Shown: positions 1-8,613, counted from the first letter of the stretch. The stretch: 55,577 bases of DNA from Flavobacteriaceae bacterium UBA6231 (GCA_002441545.1 DJWL01000010.1:1-55577), one strand, 5' to 3'. Translations and numbers: made by a program. Notes: a model not told the origin generated them from the letters alone.

Positions 1-126
1 TGTTTATGAAGGGGTTTTTGTTTTTTGTGAGTTATTGTTAAATGAATATTTATTTTTTTGTAAGCTATTAATTTAGTTTAGACTAATGTTTTTTTGAGTT
101 TATTCTTTTTGATTATATTAGCTTAC

Positions 127-615
127 ATGAATGATATTAAACAATCTACTTTAATAGCTTTAAATAAGATAAATTTTATATTATCTATTTTAAATGATGA
201 ATTATTAAGTAATTCAACAATACCTCCATATAAATCAAGTATAGGTTCCCATATAAGACATATATTAGATTTTTATCATTGTATACTTAATACGAATTCT
301 GAATCTGAAATTGATTTAACTTTAAGAAGGAGAGATTTGTTAGTTGAAACAAAATGCATTTCAGCAATTGGTTATTATAAAGAAATTGTTAGTGAATTAA
401 AAAAAAGTAATTTTAATTTTGATGATTATGTATATGTAGTTGATGATTTAGGGCTTGGAAAAATTAAAATTAAATATACTTTTGGAGCTTTATTGGCACA
501 AGCTTATAGTCATACAATTCATCATTATGCTATTATTAATTATATTTTGGATGGATTAAAGATTTCTATTGATGATCCTGATTTTGGCTATAACCCTACT
601 ACACCAAAGAAATAA
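127..615 (+). CDS. DinB-like four-helix protein
   Basis: The 162-residue soluble protein resembles the DinB/YfiT superfamily of metal-binding four-helix bundles. Candidate metal ligands are H42 and H45 in SHIRH (41-45) and H129 and H133 in SHTIHH (128-133), the usual spread between helix 2 and the last helix. Family members act as thiol-dependent transferases or hydrolases, but the substrate here cannot be told. I chose the ATG at 127. An in-frame TTG 33 bp upstream would add a short hydrophobic stretch of low plausibility. The gene stands alone and converges on the DUF6095 gene, with 7 bp between them. No TAnnTTTG promoter is obvious upstream, and nothing was recognised in bases 1-126. Confidence 0.7.
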   Translation: MNDIKQSTLIALNKINFILSILNDELLSNSTIPPYKSSIGSHIRHILDFYHCILNTNSESEIDLTLRRRDLLVETKCISAIGYYKEIVSELKKSNFNFDDYVYVVDDLGLGKIKIKYTFGALLAQAYSHTIHHYAIINYILDGLKISIDDPDFGYNPTTPKK

Positions 616-622
616 GCTGTTA

Positions 623-856
623 TCACCTTTTTTTAAAGATACTGTCTAATATTGTGTTTATACCTTTAAACGCAAAATAAAGAGCCAGACTACAAACAAC
701 TAATGATATGATAAGTATCGGGATATAAAGTGGTTTTTCTTTGTTAGAAAATGCAATGTGAATTAGTAATGGGCCTAAAAACATACAAGCTAGTGAAAAC
801 CCCATCGTTTTTAATCCTTTTACAAGTAATTCTCTATCAGTTTTATGCTCTTTCAC
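623..856 (-). CDS. DUF6095 family small membrane protein
   Basis: A 77-residue protein with two hydrophobic segments (about residues 16-35 and 43-64) joined by a loop containing SNKEKPLY. It matches my recollection of DUF6095, a small flavobacterial membrane protein often found behind murQ. Its function is unknown. The start is GTG at 856; the next methionine lies inside the first membrane segment, so the GTG is preferred. The first 14 bp overlap the end of murQ, which implies translational coupling and last place in the murQ operon. Confidence 0.7.
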   Translation of the reverse strand: MKEHKTDRELLVKGLKTMGFSLACMFLGPLLIHIAFSNKEKPLYIPILIISLVVCSLALYFAFKGINTILDSIFKKR

Positions 857-1664
857 TTTGATAATTTTGAATAGCCATACGAACGTTATTATGTTCTTTT
901 AATAACAGTTCAGCTTCTTGCTCTGTTATTTTTAATTCATTTATAATCATTCGAACACCTCTGTTAACAAGCTTATTATTGCTTAATTGCATATTAACCA
1001 TTTTATTACCTTTTATATGGCCTAATTGAATCATAGTTGTAGTTGTAATCATATTTAGAACTAGTTTTTGAGCAGTCCCTGCTTTCATTCTTGAACTGCC
1101 TGTAACAAATTCAGGGCCAACAATAACTTCAATTGGAAATTTTGCTGTTAAGGATAATGGACTATTCTTATTACTAGTAATGCAACCTGTAGTAATATTG
1201 TTGTCATTACATTTTTTTAAGGCTTCAATAACATAAGGTGTAGTGCCAGATGCAGCTATTCCAATAACTACATCATTTTGATTAATATTATAAGATTTTA
1301 AATCATTCCAACCAAGCGATGTAGAATCTTCAGCAAACTCTATTGCTTTTCTAATTGCAGAATCGCCACCAGCTATTATACCAATAACCAACTCATGGGA
1401 TACTCCAAATGTTGGAGGACATTCAGAAGCATCTAAAATACCTAATCTTCCACTTGTTCCGGCTCCTAAATAAAATAATCTACCTCCTTTTTTAAGTTGT
1501 TTTATTGTAACAGCTATTAATTTTTCAATTTGTGGTAGTGCTTTTTCTACTGCTAATGGAATTATCTTATCTTCATTATTTATATTTATCAATAACTCAT
1601 TGATACTCATCTTTTCTAGATGATTATAATTTGAATCTTGTTCCGTTGTTTTTATAAAATTCAT
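843..1664 (-). CDS. murQ: N-acetylmuramic acid 6-phosphate etherase
   Basis: MurQ cleaves the D-lactyl ether of N-acetylmuramic acid 6-phosphate, giving GlcNAc-6-phosphate and lactate, in cytoplasmic peptidoglycan recycling. The 273-residue protein is a single SIS domain. It has the GAGTSGRLG motif (67-75), DASECPP with E81, AEDS with E112 (counterparts of the two catalytic glutamates of E. coli MurQ), and the SIS signature GSSRMKAGTAQK. The reading frame continues 27 codons upstream, but ATG 1664 gives the family N-terminus (MNFIKTTEQ). It lies 55 bp after the DUF4249 gene and overlaps DUF6095 by 14 bp. Family assignment is secure. Confidence 0.95.
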   Translation of the reverse strand: MNFIKTTEQDSNYNHLEKMSINELLININNEDKIIPLAVEKALPQIEKLIAVTIKQLKKGGRLFYLGAGTSGRLGILDASECPPTFGVSHELVIGIIAGGDSAIRKAIEFAEDSTSLGWNDLKSYNINQNDVVIGIAASGTTPYVIEALKKCNDNNITTGCITSNKNSPLSLTAKFPIEVIVGPEFVTGSSRMKAGTAQKLVLNMITTTTMIQLGHIKGNKMVNMQLSNNKLVNRGVRMIINELKITEQEAELLLKEHNNVRMAIQNYQSERA

Positions 1665-1719
1665 GCGCCAAAAATACACATTTTTTGCTTTATTTATTGA
1701 ACGAAGTAATTGATAAATA

Positions 1720-2535
1720 TCATTGAACTGTATAAAAAAATTCATCTACTTCTGAGGCTCTGAAATAACCTAAGGGATAATTTTTTGGATTGGTTTGATT
1801 TATACAATTTCCTCTAACTGTTGCTGGTTGTGTTTCAAAAGGACCACCACCTTCTTGACTATTTTGTTGCAATAAAATAAACATATAATTATAAAACTCC
1901 TTAGAAACTCCATAATTGCGAATAGTGACTTTGTCTCCTGTAGTTAAATCTTCTTCTGTATAAAAACCAAATATCTGATTTCCATTTGTGAATTCATCTT
2001 TATAAACTTCTAAACTAGGAACCACTGGAATATCACTTATAAATTCAAAAAAATAATAATTTTCATCATCAGCAGGATCAGTATAAAAGGCTTTGAGTTC
2101 TGTTTCATTTCCTGAAAATCCTCCATTATTATTTTGATCAACATAATCTATACTGGAAACAGATTTGAGAGTTTCTGAGGCAGTATAAGTTTCTTGATTA
2201 TATATAATTGTTAAATAATAAGTTTCATTTAAAATGGGATCAAAGCTAGAATTTTTATAAATGCCGGTAAATCCATCTTCAGTAAAAATAAAAATGTTAT
2301 TATTTGAATCAGTTATTTTAATTTCAGCTCCACTAGCTGGCGGCACTGAATTATCAAAATAAGGTGCTGTTAAAGTTAATTTGATTTGTTGATTATTGCC
2401 AGACGTTCCTTTAAACCAGTTAATTGAAGCATCAATGACTAGTCTTGGGTTTTCAGAAGGGACATTTAAATCTATCACTTCTTCACAAGATGAAAATAGT
2501 GTTATTAGAATAAATATATGGATTAGCTTCTTCAT
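1720..2535 (-). CDS. DUF4249 family lipoprotein
   Basis: A 271-residue secreted lipoprotein. The signal peptide ends in a lipobox (LFSSC, C17), followed by the DUF4249 opening EEVIDLNVPSENPRLVIDA and an all-beta body. DUF4249 proteins are nearly always encoded behind a TonB-dependent receptor and are thought to be surface partners of it; the ligand is unknown. Here the gene starts 3 bp after the receptor stop, so the two form a pair. Cellular location (outer membrane, probably surface exposed) is inferred. Confidence 0.85.
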   Translation of the reverse strand: MKKLIHIFILITLFSSCEEVIDLNVPSENPRLVIDASINWFKGTSGNNQQIKLTLTAPYFDNSVPPASGAEIKITDSNNNIFIFTEDGFTGIYKNSSFDPILNETYYLTIIYNQETYTASETLKSVSSIDYVDQNNNGGFSGNETELKAFYTDPADDENYYFFEFISDIPVVPSLEVYKDEFTNGNQIFGFYTEEDLTTGDKVTIRNYGVSKEFYNYMFILLQQNSQEGGGPFETQPATVRGNCINQTNPKNYPLGYFRASEVDEFFYTVQ

Positions 2536-2538
2536 TTT

Positions 2539-4914
2539 TTAAAACTTAAAATTATATGAAACTGATGGAACAATGCCAAAAATAGAAAGCTTTATAGCTT
2601 CATTTACACCTGTATTTCTGTTTTCTCTAAAAGTAATAGACGACGCATTTTTTCTGTTATAAATATTATAAACACCAAATACCCAATAACTTTGATATCC
2701 AGCTTTTTTGTATGGTTTTGGGGTGTAATTTAACGAAACATCTAATCGATTATAAGAAGGCAATCTGCTTGAATTTCTATCACTAAAATTGGCAATTGTA
2801 ATTCCATTATATTCATATTGCCCTACAGGATACGTTGTTGGTTGACCTGTTTGATATAAAAAATTTGAATTAAGCTCCCATTTATTATTTAATTTGTAAT
2901 TGGCTGTAACAGATATATCATGAGTTTTATCATAAGGAGTATAATACCAATTGCCATTATTTATACCAAGTTCAAATGGCGTTCTACCTTTTGTTTGCTG
3001 TTGAGATTTTGAAAGTGTATAAGCTACCCAACCTTTTAATCTTCCTTTATTTTTTCTAAATAGTAGTTCTAATCCATATGCTCTTGCTCTACCGTTTAAA
3101 ATAACTTGTTCAATAGCATTATTGGCAATTAAATCAGCTCCATCTATATAGTCAATTCTGTTTTTTATGGTTTTATAAAAACTTTCAGTCTCTAATGAAT
3201 ACATGTCATTATTAAAATTTTTAAAATAACCAATTGCAAATTGATCTAATAATTGAGGTTTAACGTATTTTCCACTTGGAGTCCAAACATCAAGAGGCGT
3301 AGGTGAAGTTGTGTTTGATAGTAAATGTAAATACTGACTTAAACGGTTATAACTTCCTTTAATTGAAGTATTTTCGTTGAATTGATACGAAAGTGAGAAT
3401 CTTGGTTCAAGATTATGAAAAGTTTTGATAACATGACTTTTTTTGAAGGATTCTATTCCAATAGGATTTGCTTTTTGATAAATTTGAAATTCATTATTAA
3501 ACGTTACAGCTTCATCATTCTGATAAATATTTAGTTCATCCTGACCTAAGCGTAAAAAAGAACTGAGCCTTAATCCGTATGATAATTCAATCTTATTTGA
3601 TATTTTCTGATCAACATCTAAATAAATAGCATTTTCAAGGGCATATTTATCTGTTAGTTTATAAGGATTTATACCTGAAGTTTCTGTTGAAGGTTTGATG
3701 TCACCAGGATTGAATTTATAATAAATGCTATTTAGCCCATAGAATAACTTAAAGTTACTATTCAAATAATGTTTGAAATCATATTTGATATTGAAATTTT
3801 GAATACCAGAATTCCATTTAAATTCTACAAAATTTAGTTTTAAGCCATAATAATAATCAGAATAAATTAATGAGAGATTAGAAAACAATTTGTCAGAGAA
3901 TAAATGGTTCCATCTAAAGTTTAAAACCGTATTTCCGTATGTGTTTTCAAAACTATTGGCAATACTAAATACATCTCTACCAAAATATCCTGATAAGTAA
4001 ATATTGTTGTTATCATTGAGTTTATAGCTCAACTTTGTATTTAAATCATAAAAATAGGCAATATTTTGATTATCAAAAAGAGGTAAAAACAAATGCGCAT
4101 ATGATGATCTTCCTCCAAAAAGAAATGATCCTTTTTCCTTTTTAATAGGTCCTTCAGCTAATAAACGGCTGGCAACTATTCCAATACCACCAGTGGCATG
4201 AAACTCATTACTATTTCCTTCTTTTTGGTAAATATCTAGTACAGAAGAAACTCTTCCACCATATCTTGCTGGAATTCCTCCTTTGAATAATTTTAAATCT
4301 TTTATAGCATCAGGGTTAAAAACTGAAAAAAAACCGAATAAATGTGACGAATTATAAATAGTCGCTTCATCTAAAAGTATTAGATTTTGGTCAGCTGATC
4401 CACCACGTACATTAAAGCCTGAAGAACTTTCACCAGCGTTTGACACTCCTGGAAGCAAAGTAATTGCTTTGATAATATCTGCTTCCCCTAGCACAACTGG
4501 TAATTGCTTGATGGTTTTGGCGGTTAGTGTATTAACACTCATTTGGGCGTTAGAAATATTTAATTTCTCAACGGTTTCAGTAATTATAACTTCATCCAGA
4601 CTTTGAATAACTTCGTTAAGTTGATAATCTTTAGAAATGTCATTTATTAAATTAATTCTTTCAATAAGATTTTCATAACCTAAATAGCTAATAATAATTT
4701 CATAGTTTCCTTTTGGAAGTGTGATGGAATAAAAACCATATTCATTGGTAGTAGTTCCTGTTTTTAAATCTGGAATAATAATATTAACCCCAATAAGAGT
4801 TTCATTATTTTGGTAATCAGAAATAGTTCCACTAAGGGTGAATTTTTCCTGCGCTTGTAAACCGTTAATATTTAAGAGCCATCCTAAACATATAATGGTT
4901 AAAACATATTTCAT
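2539..4914 (-). CDS. TonB-dependent receptor with carboxypeptidase-like N-terminal domain
   Basis: A 791-residue outer-membrane receptor. Order of parts: signal peptide (1-22, ending LQAQ), a carboxypeptidase-regulatory-like beta-sandwich domain (about 25-110, GTISDYQNNETLIGVNI), a plug domain (about 125-240) with GFNVRGGSADQN and LLDEATIYN, and a long beta-barrel ending in phenylalanine as expected for BAM-dependent insertion. It is shorter than SusC proteins and is followed by DUF4249 rather than SusD, so it belongs to the FecA/CirA-like group with regulatory domain. The substrate is unknown. A -7 element lies 18 bp upstream, directly after the icd terminator. Confidence 0.88.
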   Translation of the reverse strand: MKYVLTIICLGWLLNINGLQAQEKFTLSGTISDYQNNETLIGVNIIIPDLKTGTTTNEYGFYSITLPKGNYEIIISYLGYENLIERINLINDISKDYQLNEVIQSLDEVIITETVEKLNISNAQMSVNTLTAKTIKQLPVVLGEADIIKAITLLPGVSNAGESSSGFNVRGGSADQNLILLDEATIYNSSHLFGFFSVFNPDAIKDLKLFKGGIPARYGGRVSSVLDIYQKEGNSNEFHATGGIGIVASRLLAEGPIKKEKGSFLFGGRSSYAHLFLPLFDNQNIAYFYDLNTKLSYKLNDNNNIYLSGYFGRDVFSIANSFENTYGNTVLNFRWNHLFSDKLFSNLSLIYSDYYYGLKLNFVEFKWNSGIQNFNIKYDFKHYLNSNFKLFYGLNSIYYKFNPGDIKPSTETSGINPYKLTDKYALENAIYLDVDQKISNKIELSYGLRLSSFLRLGQDELNIYQNDEAVTFNNEFQIYQKANPIGIESFKKSHVIKTFHNLEPRFSLSYQFNENTSIKGSYNRLSQYLHLLSNTTSPTPLDVWTPSGKYVKPQLLDQFAIGYFKNFNNDMYSLETESFYKTIKNRIDYIDGADLIANNAIEQVILNGRARAYGLELLFRKNKGRLKGWVAYTLSKSQQQTKGRTPFELGINNGNWYYTPYDKTHDISVTANYKLNNKWELNSNFLYQTGQPTTYPVGQYEYNGITIANFSDRNSSRLPSYNRLDVSLNYTPKPYKKAGYQSYWVFGVYNIYNRKNASSITFRENRNTGVNEAIKLSIFGIVPSVSYNFKF

Positions 4915-4931
4915 TAATTAGCAGTTTTACA

Positions 4932-4939
4932 CAAAACTA
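4932..4939 (-). promoter_or_regulatory. -7 promoter element TAGTTTTG for the TonB receptor operon
   Basis: On the minus strand TAGTTTTG matches the Bacteroidota -7 consensus TAnnTTTG. It begins 2 nt after the T-tract of the icd terminator and lies 17 nt before the receptor ATG. No TTTG -33 element is visible at the right spacing because the terminator hairpin occupies that position. Confidence 0.45.
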
Positions 4940-4941
4940 TT

Positions 4942-4969
4942 AAAAAAAAGCTCCTTAATTGGAGCTTTT
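4942..4969 (-). terminator. Intrinsic terminator of icd
   Basis: Minus-strand hairpin AAGCTCC/GGAGCTT with loop AATTA, followed by eight T. It lies 9 bp after the icd stop codon. Confidence 0.85.
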
Positions 4970-4977
4970 ACTTTTAT

Positions 4978-7200
4978 TTATTTTCCAATTTCTGTAAGAA
5001 TATTATTAAATGTTTTGCTTGGTCTCATACTTTCATTTACCAATTTTTCATCTGGCAAATAGTAACCACCAATATTAACTGGAGAACCTTGGCTATCATT
5101 TAATTCTTTTAAAATTTTAGATTCATTATCTTTTAATGATTTGGCTACTTTACTAAAGGTATCTTTTAATTCTTTATTTTCATTTTGAGCAGCTAAAGCC
5201 TCTGCCCAATACATGGTTAAATAAAAATGACTACCTCTATTATCCAGTTCTCCTACATTACGTGAAGGAGACTTTTTATTATCTAAAAATTTATCTGTTG
5301 CTTGATCTAATGTTTCAGCAAGAATAAGTGCTTTTTTATTGTTATTATTTTCACCTAAAAATTCAAGAGAAACTGCTAATGCTAAAAATTCACCTAATGA
5401 ATCCCATCGTAGATGACCTTCTTCTAAAAATTGCTCTACATGTTTTGGAGCCGAACCTCCAGCTCCAGTTTCAAATAATCCACCACCATTCATTAATGGA
5501 ACTATTGATAACATTTTTGCACTGGTTCCGACTTCTAGAATAGGAAATAAATCTGTTAAATAATCTCGTAATACATTTCCAGTAACAGAGATAGTATCTT
5601 TTCCTTCTTTTAATCTTTTACAAGTATAAGTTGTAGCTTCTATTGGTGATAAAATTTTAATATCTAAACCAATTGTATCGTAGTTTGGTAAATATTTATT
5701 CACTTTTTTAATTAACTCATTGTCATGAGCTCTTTTGCTATCTAACCAAAAAATAGCAGGTGTATTTGTAGCTCTTGCTCTTGAAACAGCAAGTTTTATC
5801 CAGTCTTGAATTGGTGCATCTTTTGCTTGACACATTCTCCAAATATCACCAGCATCAACTTTATGTTCCATTAAAACTTTTCCAGATGCATCAATAACTT
5901 TAACAACACCATCTGATTTAATCTCAAATGTTTTGTCATGTGAACCATATTCTTCAGCTTTTTGAGCCATAAGTCCAACATTAGGCACAGTACCCATAGT
6001 TGTTGGATCAAAAGCACCATTTTCTTTACAAAAATCTATTGTAGCTTGATAAATTCCAGCATAACTACTATCAGGTATAACAGCTTTGGTGTCTTGTAAT
6101 TTACCTTCAGCATTCCACATTTTCCCAGAAGTACGAATCATCGCTGGCATGGATGCATCAACAATAACATCACTTGGAACATTAAGATTCGTTATACCTT
6201 TGTCAGTATTTACCATTGCTAAAGCAGGACCATTTTTCAAAACCAATTCAATATCAGCTTCAATTTCATGGCGTTTAACTTCTGGTAATTCTTGGATTTT
6301 AGCTAATACGTTACCAAAACCATTATTGGCATCGACATTTAAGCTTTTAAAAACAGCGGCATGTTTTTCAAAAACAGAAGCAAAATATACTTTAACAGCA
6401 TAACCAAATATAATTGGGTCAGAGACCTTCATCATGGTAGCTTTCATGTGCAATGAAAACAATACGTTTTTTGCTTTAGCATCTACAACTTGTTCTTTTA
6501 AAAACTTCAATAATGCTTTTTTGCTCATTACAGTTGCATCAATAATTTCATCTTTAAGAATAGCTAAATTATTTTTTAAAACTGTTTTTGTTCCATTGGT
6601 ATCGTAATGTTCAATTGATATTGCTGTTGCTGCTTTAAGAGTTTTTGATTTTTCATTATGAGCAAAATCACCTTCTGTCATAGTTGCAACATGAGTCTTT
6701 GAATCTTTACTCCAAGCTCCCATGCTATGAGGATTTTTTCTGGCGAAATTTTTAATTGCTTTTGGAGCACGTCTATCTGAGTTTCCTTCTCTTAAAACTG
6801 GATTTACAGCACTTCCTTTTACTTTGTCATAAGCTGCTCTTATAGCGTTTTCTTCATCAGTTTTTGGGTTATCTGGATAATCAGGTATTAAAAAACCTTT
6901 AGATTGTAATTCTTTTATAGCTCCTTTTAATTGAGGGATTGAGGCGCTAATATTTGGCAATTTTATAATATTGGTATCAGGTTTTTTTGCAAGTTCACCT
7001 AACTCTGCAAGATCATCTGATTTTTTTTGGTCTTCTGTTAAATATTCTGGAAAGTTTGACAATATTCTTGCTGTTAGAGAGATGTCTTTAGTTTCAATTG
7101 TAATTCCAGAAGATTCTGTAATGGCTTTTACTATTGGTAAAAATGAACGTGTTGCTAAAGCTGGAGCTTCGTCTGTAGTAGTGTAAATAATTTTTGACAT
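4978..7200 (-). CDS. icd: Monomeric NADP-dependent isocitrate dehydrogenase
   Basis: Converts isocitrate to 2-oxoglutarate and CO2 with NADP+ in the TCA cycle. At 740 residues it is the monomeric type (about 740) and not the dimeric 410-residue E. coli type. Recognisable conserved blocks are KLPNISASIPQLKGA, HSMGAW, SLHMKATMMKVSDP, NVGLMAQKAEEYGSHD and MSIVPLMNGGGLFETG-like sequence near residue 580. The start ATG is preceded by the usual long AT-rich leader with no Shine-Dalgarno. It is a single-gene unit with its own -7-like element (7268-7275) and a strong terminator. Confidence 0.96.
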   Translation of the reverse strand: MSKIIYTTTDEAPALATRSFLPIVKAITESSGITIETKDISLTARILSNFPEYLTEDQKKSDDLAELGELAKKPDTNIIKLPNISASIPQLKGAIKELQSKGFLIPDYPDNPKTDEENAIRAAYDKVKGSAVNPVLREGNSDRRAPKAIKNFARKNPHSMGAWSKDSKTHVATMTEGDFAHNEKSKTLKAATAISIEHYDTNGTKTVLKNNLAILKDEIIDATVMSKKALLKFLKEQVVDAKAKNVLFSLHMKATMMKVSDPIIFGYAVKVYFASVFEKHAAVFKSLNVDANNGFGNVLAKIQELPEVKRHEIEADIELVLKNGPALAMVNTDKGITNLNVPSDVIVDASMPAMIRTSGKMWNAEGKLQDTKAVIPDSSYAGIYQATIDFCKENGAFDPTTMGTVPNVGLMAQKAEEYGSHDKTFEIKSDGVVKVIDASGKVLMEHKVDAGDIWRMCQAKDAPIQDWIKLAVSRARATNTPAIFWLDSKRAHDNELIKKVNKYLPNYDTIGLDIKILSPIEATTYTCKRLKEGKDTISVTGNVLRDYLTDLFPILEVGTSAKMLSIVPLMNGGGLFETGAGGSAPKHVEQFLEEGHLRWDSLGEFLALAVSLEFLGENNNNKKALILAETLDQATDKFLDNKKSPSRNVGELDNRGSHFYLTMYWAEALAAQNENKELKDTFSKVAKSLKDNESKILKELNDSQGSPVNIGGYYLPDEKLVNESMRPSKTFNNILTEIGK

Positions 7201-7267
7201 TTTTGTCTCTCTATTTTAATTAATATACTATTAAGGGAATTTATAAATAAATTATTTTTTTGCTTTG

Positions 7268-7275
7268 CGAATATA
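7268..7275 (-). promoter_or_regulatory. Possible -7 element (TATATTCG) upstream of icd
   Basis: TATATTCG on the minus strand matches TAnnTTTG at all but one position and lies 67 nt before the icd ATG. No clear -33 TTTG at 19-21 nt. Tentative. Confidence 0.3.
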
Positions 7276-7394
7276 CAAAATTTGACTTTTTAAAAGGGTT
7301 TATTAACGAATGAAGTTAAATAAAAGTATATATTTTAATAAATTTCTGAAAAGCAAAAAAAACAGAAGAATATTTAAAAAAAACGAGGAAATTT

Positions 7395-7450
7395 TTATAA
7401 AAAACAAAAGCCATATCACTATAGAATTTAATCTACTTTGACATGGCTTT
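7395..7450 (-). terminator. Strong intrinsic terminator in the icd-rplS gap
   Basis: Minus-strand hairpin with an 11-bp outer stem, AAAGCCATGTC pairing with GATATGGCTTT (one G-U), around a 22-nt loop that can itself pair (TAGA/TCTA). It is followed by the T-rich tract TGTTTTTTAT. It cannot be the rplS terminator, which lies more than 550 bp further upstream in transcription, so it implies a separate transcript ending here. Confidence 0.75.
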
Positions 7451-7998
7451 CTTTGAAATAACCTTACATGACCTATTTAACATTTCTGCTAAATCAATTT
7501 AAACTTTCATCTAAATTTTTTCAATTCAAGTTTTGTTATTTCAATGAAACATTTCGTGCTGTAATTTTCAATATGCATTGACTTATTACCAAAATGTTTC
7601 AGTTTAACTGTTTTTTTTGATGCTGCTAATTTTCCTTTCGTTTTCACGTTAGGTTAACTCCTAGCATTGCTTTTAGTTTAACTTTCACTTTCGATCCTGT
7701 TATTTTTCAAAGCTTTCAACCGCACTAGTTGCCAGCTACTTTCGTGTCTGGGACTTTTTACAGTGTCATGATTTTCTGCTCACAAACGCTTACACGCTGT
7801 ACATCAAATCTCAAAAAACAATTAATTATAAAGAACGTTACTTCATATAGAACTTAATATTAATTCACTTTTGAAATGAAAACAACTAACGCTGTTATTA
7901 AATTCTTATGCTAAGATAAATCAACAATTCAAAAAAACAAATTTTATAAGGCTTTAGATATCAACTTTTTATAAACTGCACTTATCAACAATTGTTAA
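7451..7998 (-). ncRNA. Candidate unrecognised transcript between two same-strand terminators
   Basis: No convincing protein gene of normal length exists on either strand between the rplS terminator (7999-8027) and the terminator at 7395-7450. The minus strand from about 7810 to 7620 is clearly less AT-rich than its surroundings. It shows short stems such as TACAG..TGT/ACACTGTA (one bulge), CAAC/GTTG and TAGG/CCTA, and several GAAAG repeats. I compared it by eye with tmRNA, RNase P RNA, SRP RNA and 6S RNA and saw none of their signatures. No exact TAnnTTTG promoter was found. It could be a structured small RNA, a long leader, or a small-protein mRNA; the assignment to RNA is inference. Confidence 0.35.
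7507..7647 (-). CDS. Possible small lysine-rich protein (46 aa)
   Basis: An open frame of 46 codons starting with GTG and ending with TGA. It encodes a basic, lysine-rich peptide (11 or 12 K, no acidic N-terminal half, one cysteine). An in-frame stop lies just upstream of the GTG. AGGAG occurs 10 nt before the GTG, but Bacteroidota rarely use such sequences. The base composition alone (A-rich) could create this frame by chance. It matters only because it sits inside the otherwise unexplained transcript that ends at 7395-7450. Confidence 0.15.
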   Translation of the reverse strand: MKTKGKLAASKKTVKLKHFGNKSMHIENYSTKCFIEITKLELKKFR

Positions 7999-8027
7999 TA
8001 AAAAAAGCCTTGAATATTTCAAGGCTT
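7999..8027 (-). terminator. Intrinsic terminator of rplS
   Basis: Minus-strand perfect 10-bp stem AAGCCTTGAA/TTCAAGGCTT with loop ATA, followed by a run of T. It lies 30 bp downstream of the rplS stop codon. Confidence 0.9.
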
Positions 8028-8057
8028 TTTATTGATTTATCAAAGTAGAAATAACTT

Positions 8058-8411
8058 TTAGTAGTGTCTTTTTTCTTTGATTCTTGCTTTTTTACCTGTA
8101 AGATCTCTGAAGTAGAAAATACGTGCTCTACGTACTTTACCTCTTTTGTTCACTTCAATTTTTTGTAATGCTGGTAAGTTAACTGGGAAGATACGCTCAA
8201 CACCAATAGTTCCAGACATTTTTCTAATTGTGAAAGTTTCAGTAGATCCTGATCCTCTTCTTTGAATTACTACACCTCTAAAAAACTGAGTACGCACTTT
8301 TTCGCCTTCTCTAATTTCATAGTACACTGTAATTGTATCTCCAGCTCCAAACTCTGGAAAATCTTTTTTTGCTACAAATTCGTCTTGTACAAATTTTACT
8401 AAAGATTCCAT
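8058..8411 (-). CDS. rplS: 50S ribosomal protein L19
   Basis: Large-subunit protein at the 30S-50S interface. The 117-residue sequence has the L19 core: FGAGDTITVYYEIREGEKVR, FRGVVIQRRGSGSTETFTIR, GVERIFPVNLP, and the C-terminal basic RRARIFYFRDLTGKKARIKEK. The frame extends 13 codons upstream, but ATG 8411 (MESLVKFVQDEF) is the family start. It lies 202 bp after trmD with its own promoter, so it can be expressed independently of trmD. Terminated at 7999-8027. Confidence 0.97.
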   Translation of the reverse strand: MESLVKFVQDEFVAKKDFPEFGAGDTITVYYEIREGEKVRTQFFRGVVIQRRGSGSTETFTIRKMSGTIGVERIFPVNLPALQKIEVNKRGKVRRARIFYFRDLTGKKARIKEKRHY

Positions 8412-8483
8412 ATCTTTAAATTTAAATAGTTGATTCAGAACAACATTCACGATTTTCGCCAGAGGTTAACCCGAATTTGGGTG

Positions 8484-8513
8484 CAAAGATAATTATTAAT
8501 TGATAATTAGCAA
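8484..8513 (-). promoter_or_regulatory. rplS promoter (TTG-N19-TATCTTTG)
   Basis: On the minus strand an exact -7 element TATCTTTG (8484-8491) is preceded after 19 nt by TTG (8511-8513), the core of the -33 element. The predicted transcript starts near CACCCAAATTCGGGT, a small 4-bp hairpin (ACCC/GGGT), and has a leader of about 70 nt before the L19 ATG. A leader of this kind could serve autogenous control by L19; that is speculation. Confidence 0.65.
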
Positions 8514-8613
8514 TAAATCATTTATAATTTTAAATTAATGAAGCAAAAATTTCATTAATGGGGTTAATTATTTCTGCTATAAAAATAACTAGTAAGATTA
8601 AAATACATTATAG

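Noticed and set aside
1665..1745. Longer murQ starting upstream, overlapping the DUF4249 gene
   Set aside because: The extra 27 residues have no family similarity and overlap the neighbour; ATG 1664 gives the canonical N-terminus.
6086..6403. 105-residue frame opposite icd
   Set aside because: Antisense to a well-conserved enzyme, no family features, typical shadow frame.
7401..7850. Could be tmRNA, RNase P RNA, SRP RNA or 6S RNA
   Set aside because: None of the signatures is present: no tag reading frame with adjacent stop and CCA end, no GAGGAAAGTCC core, no GGAAGCAG-type loop.
7982..7999. TTATCAACA as a DnaA box in a palindrome near the rplS terminator
   Set aside because: A single site with one mismatch in AT-rich DNA, and no companion boxes.
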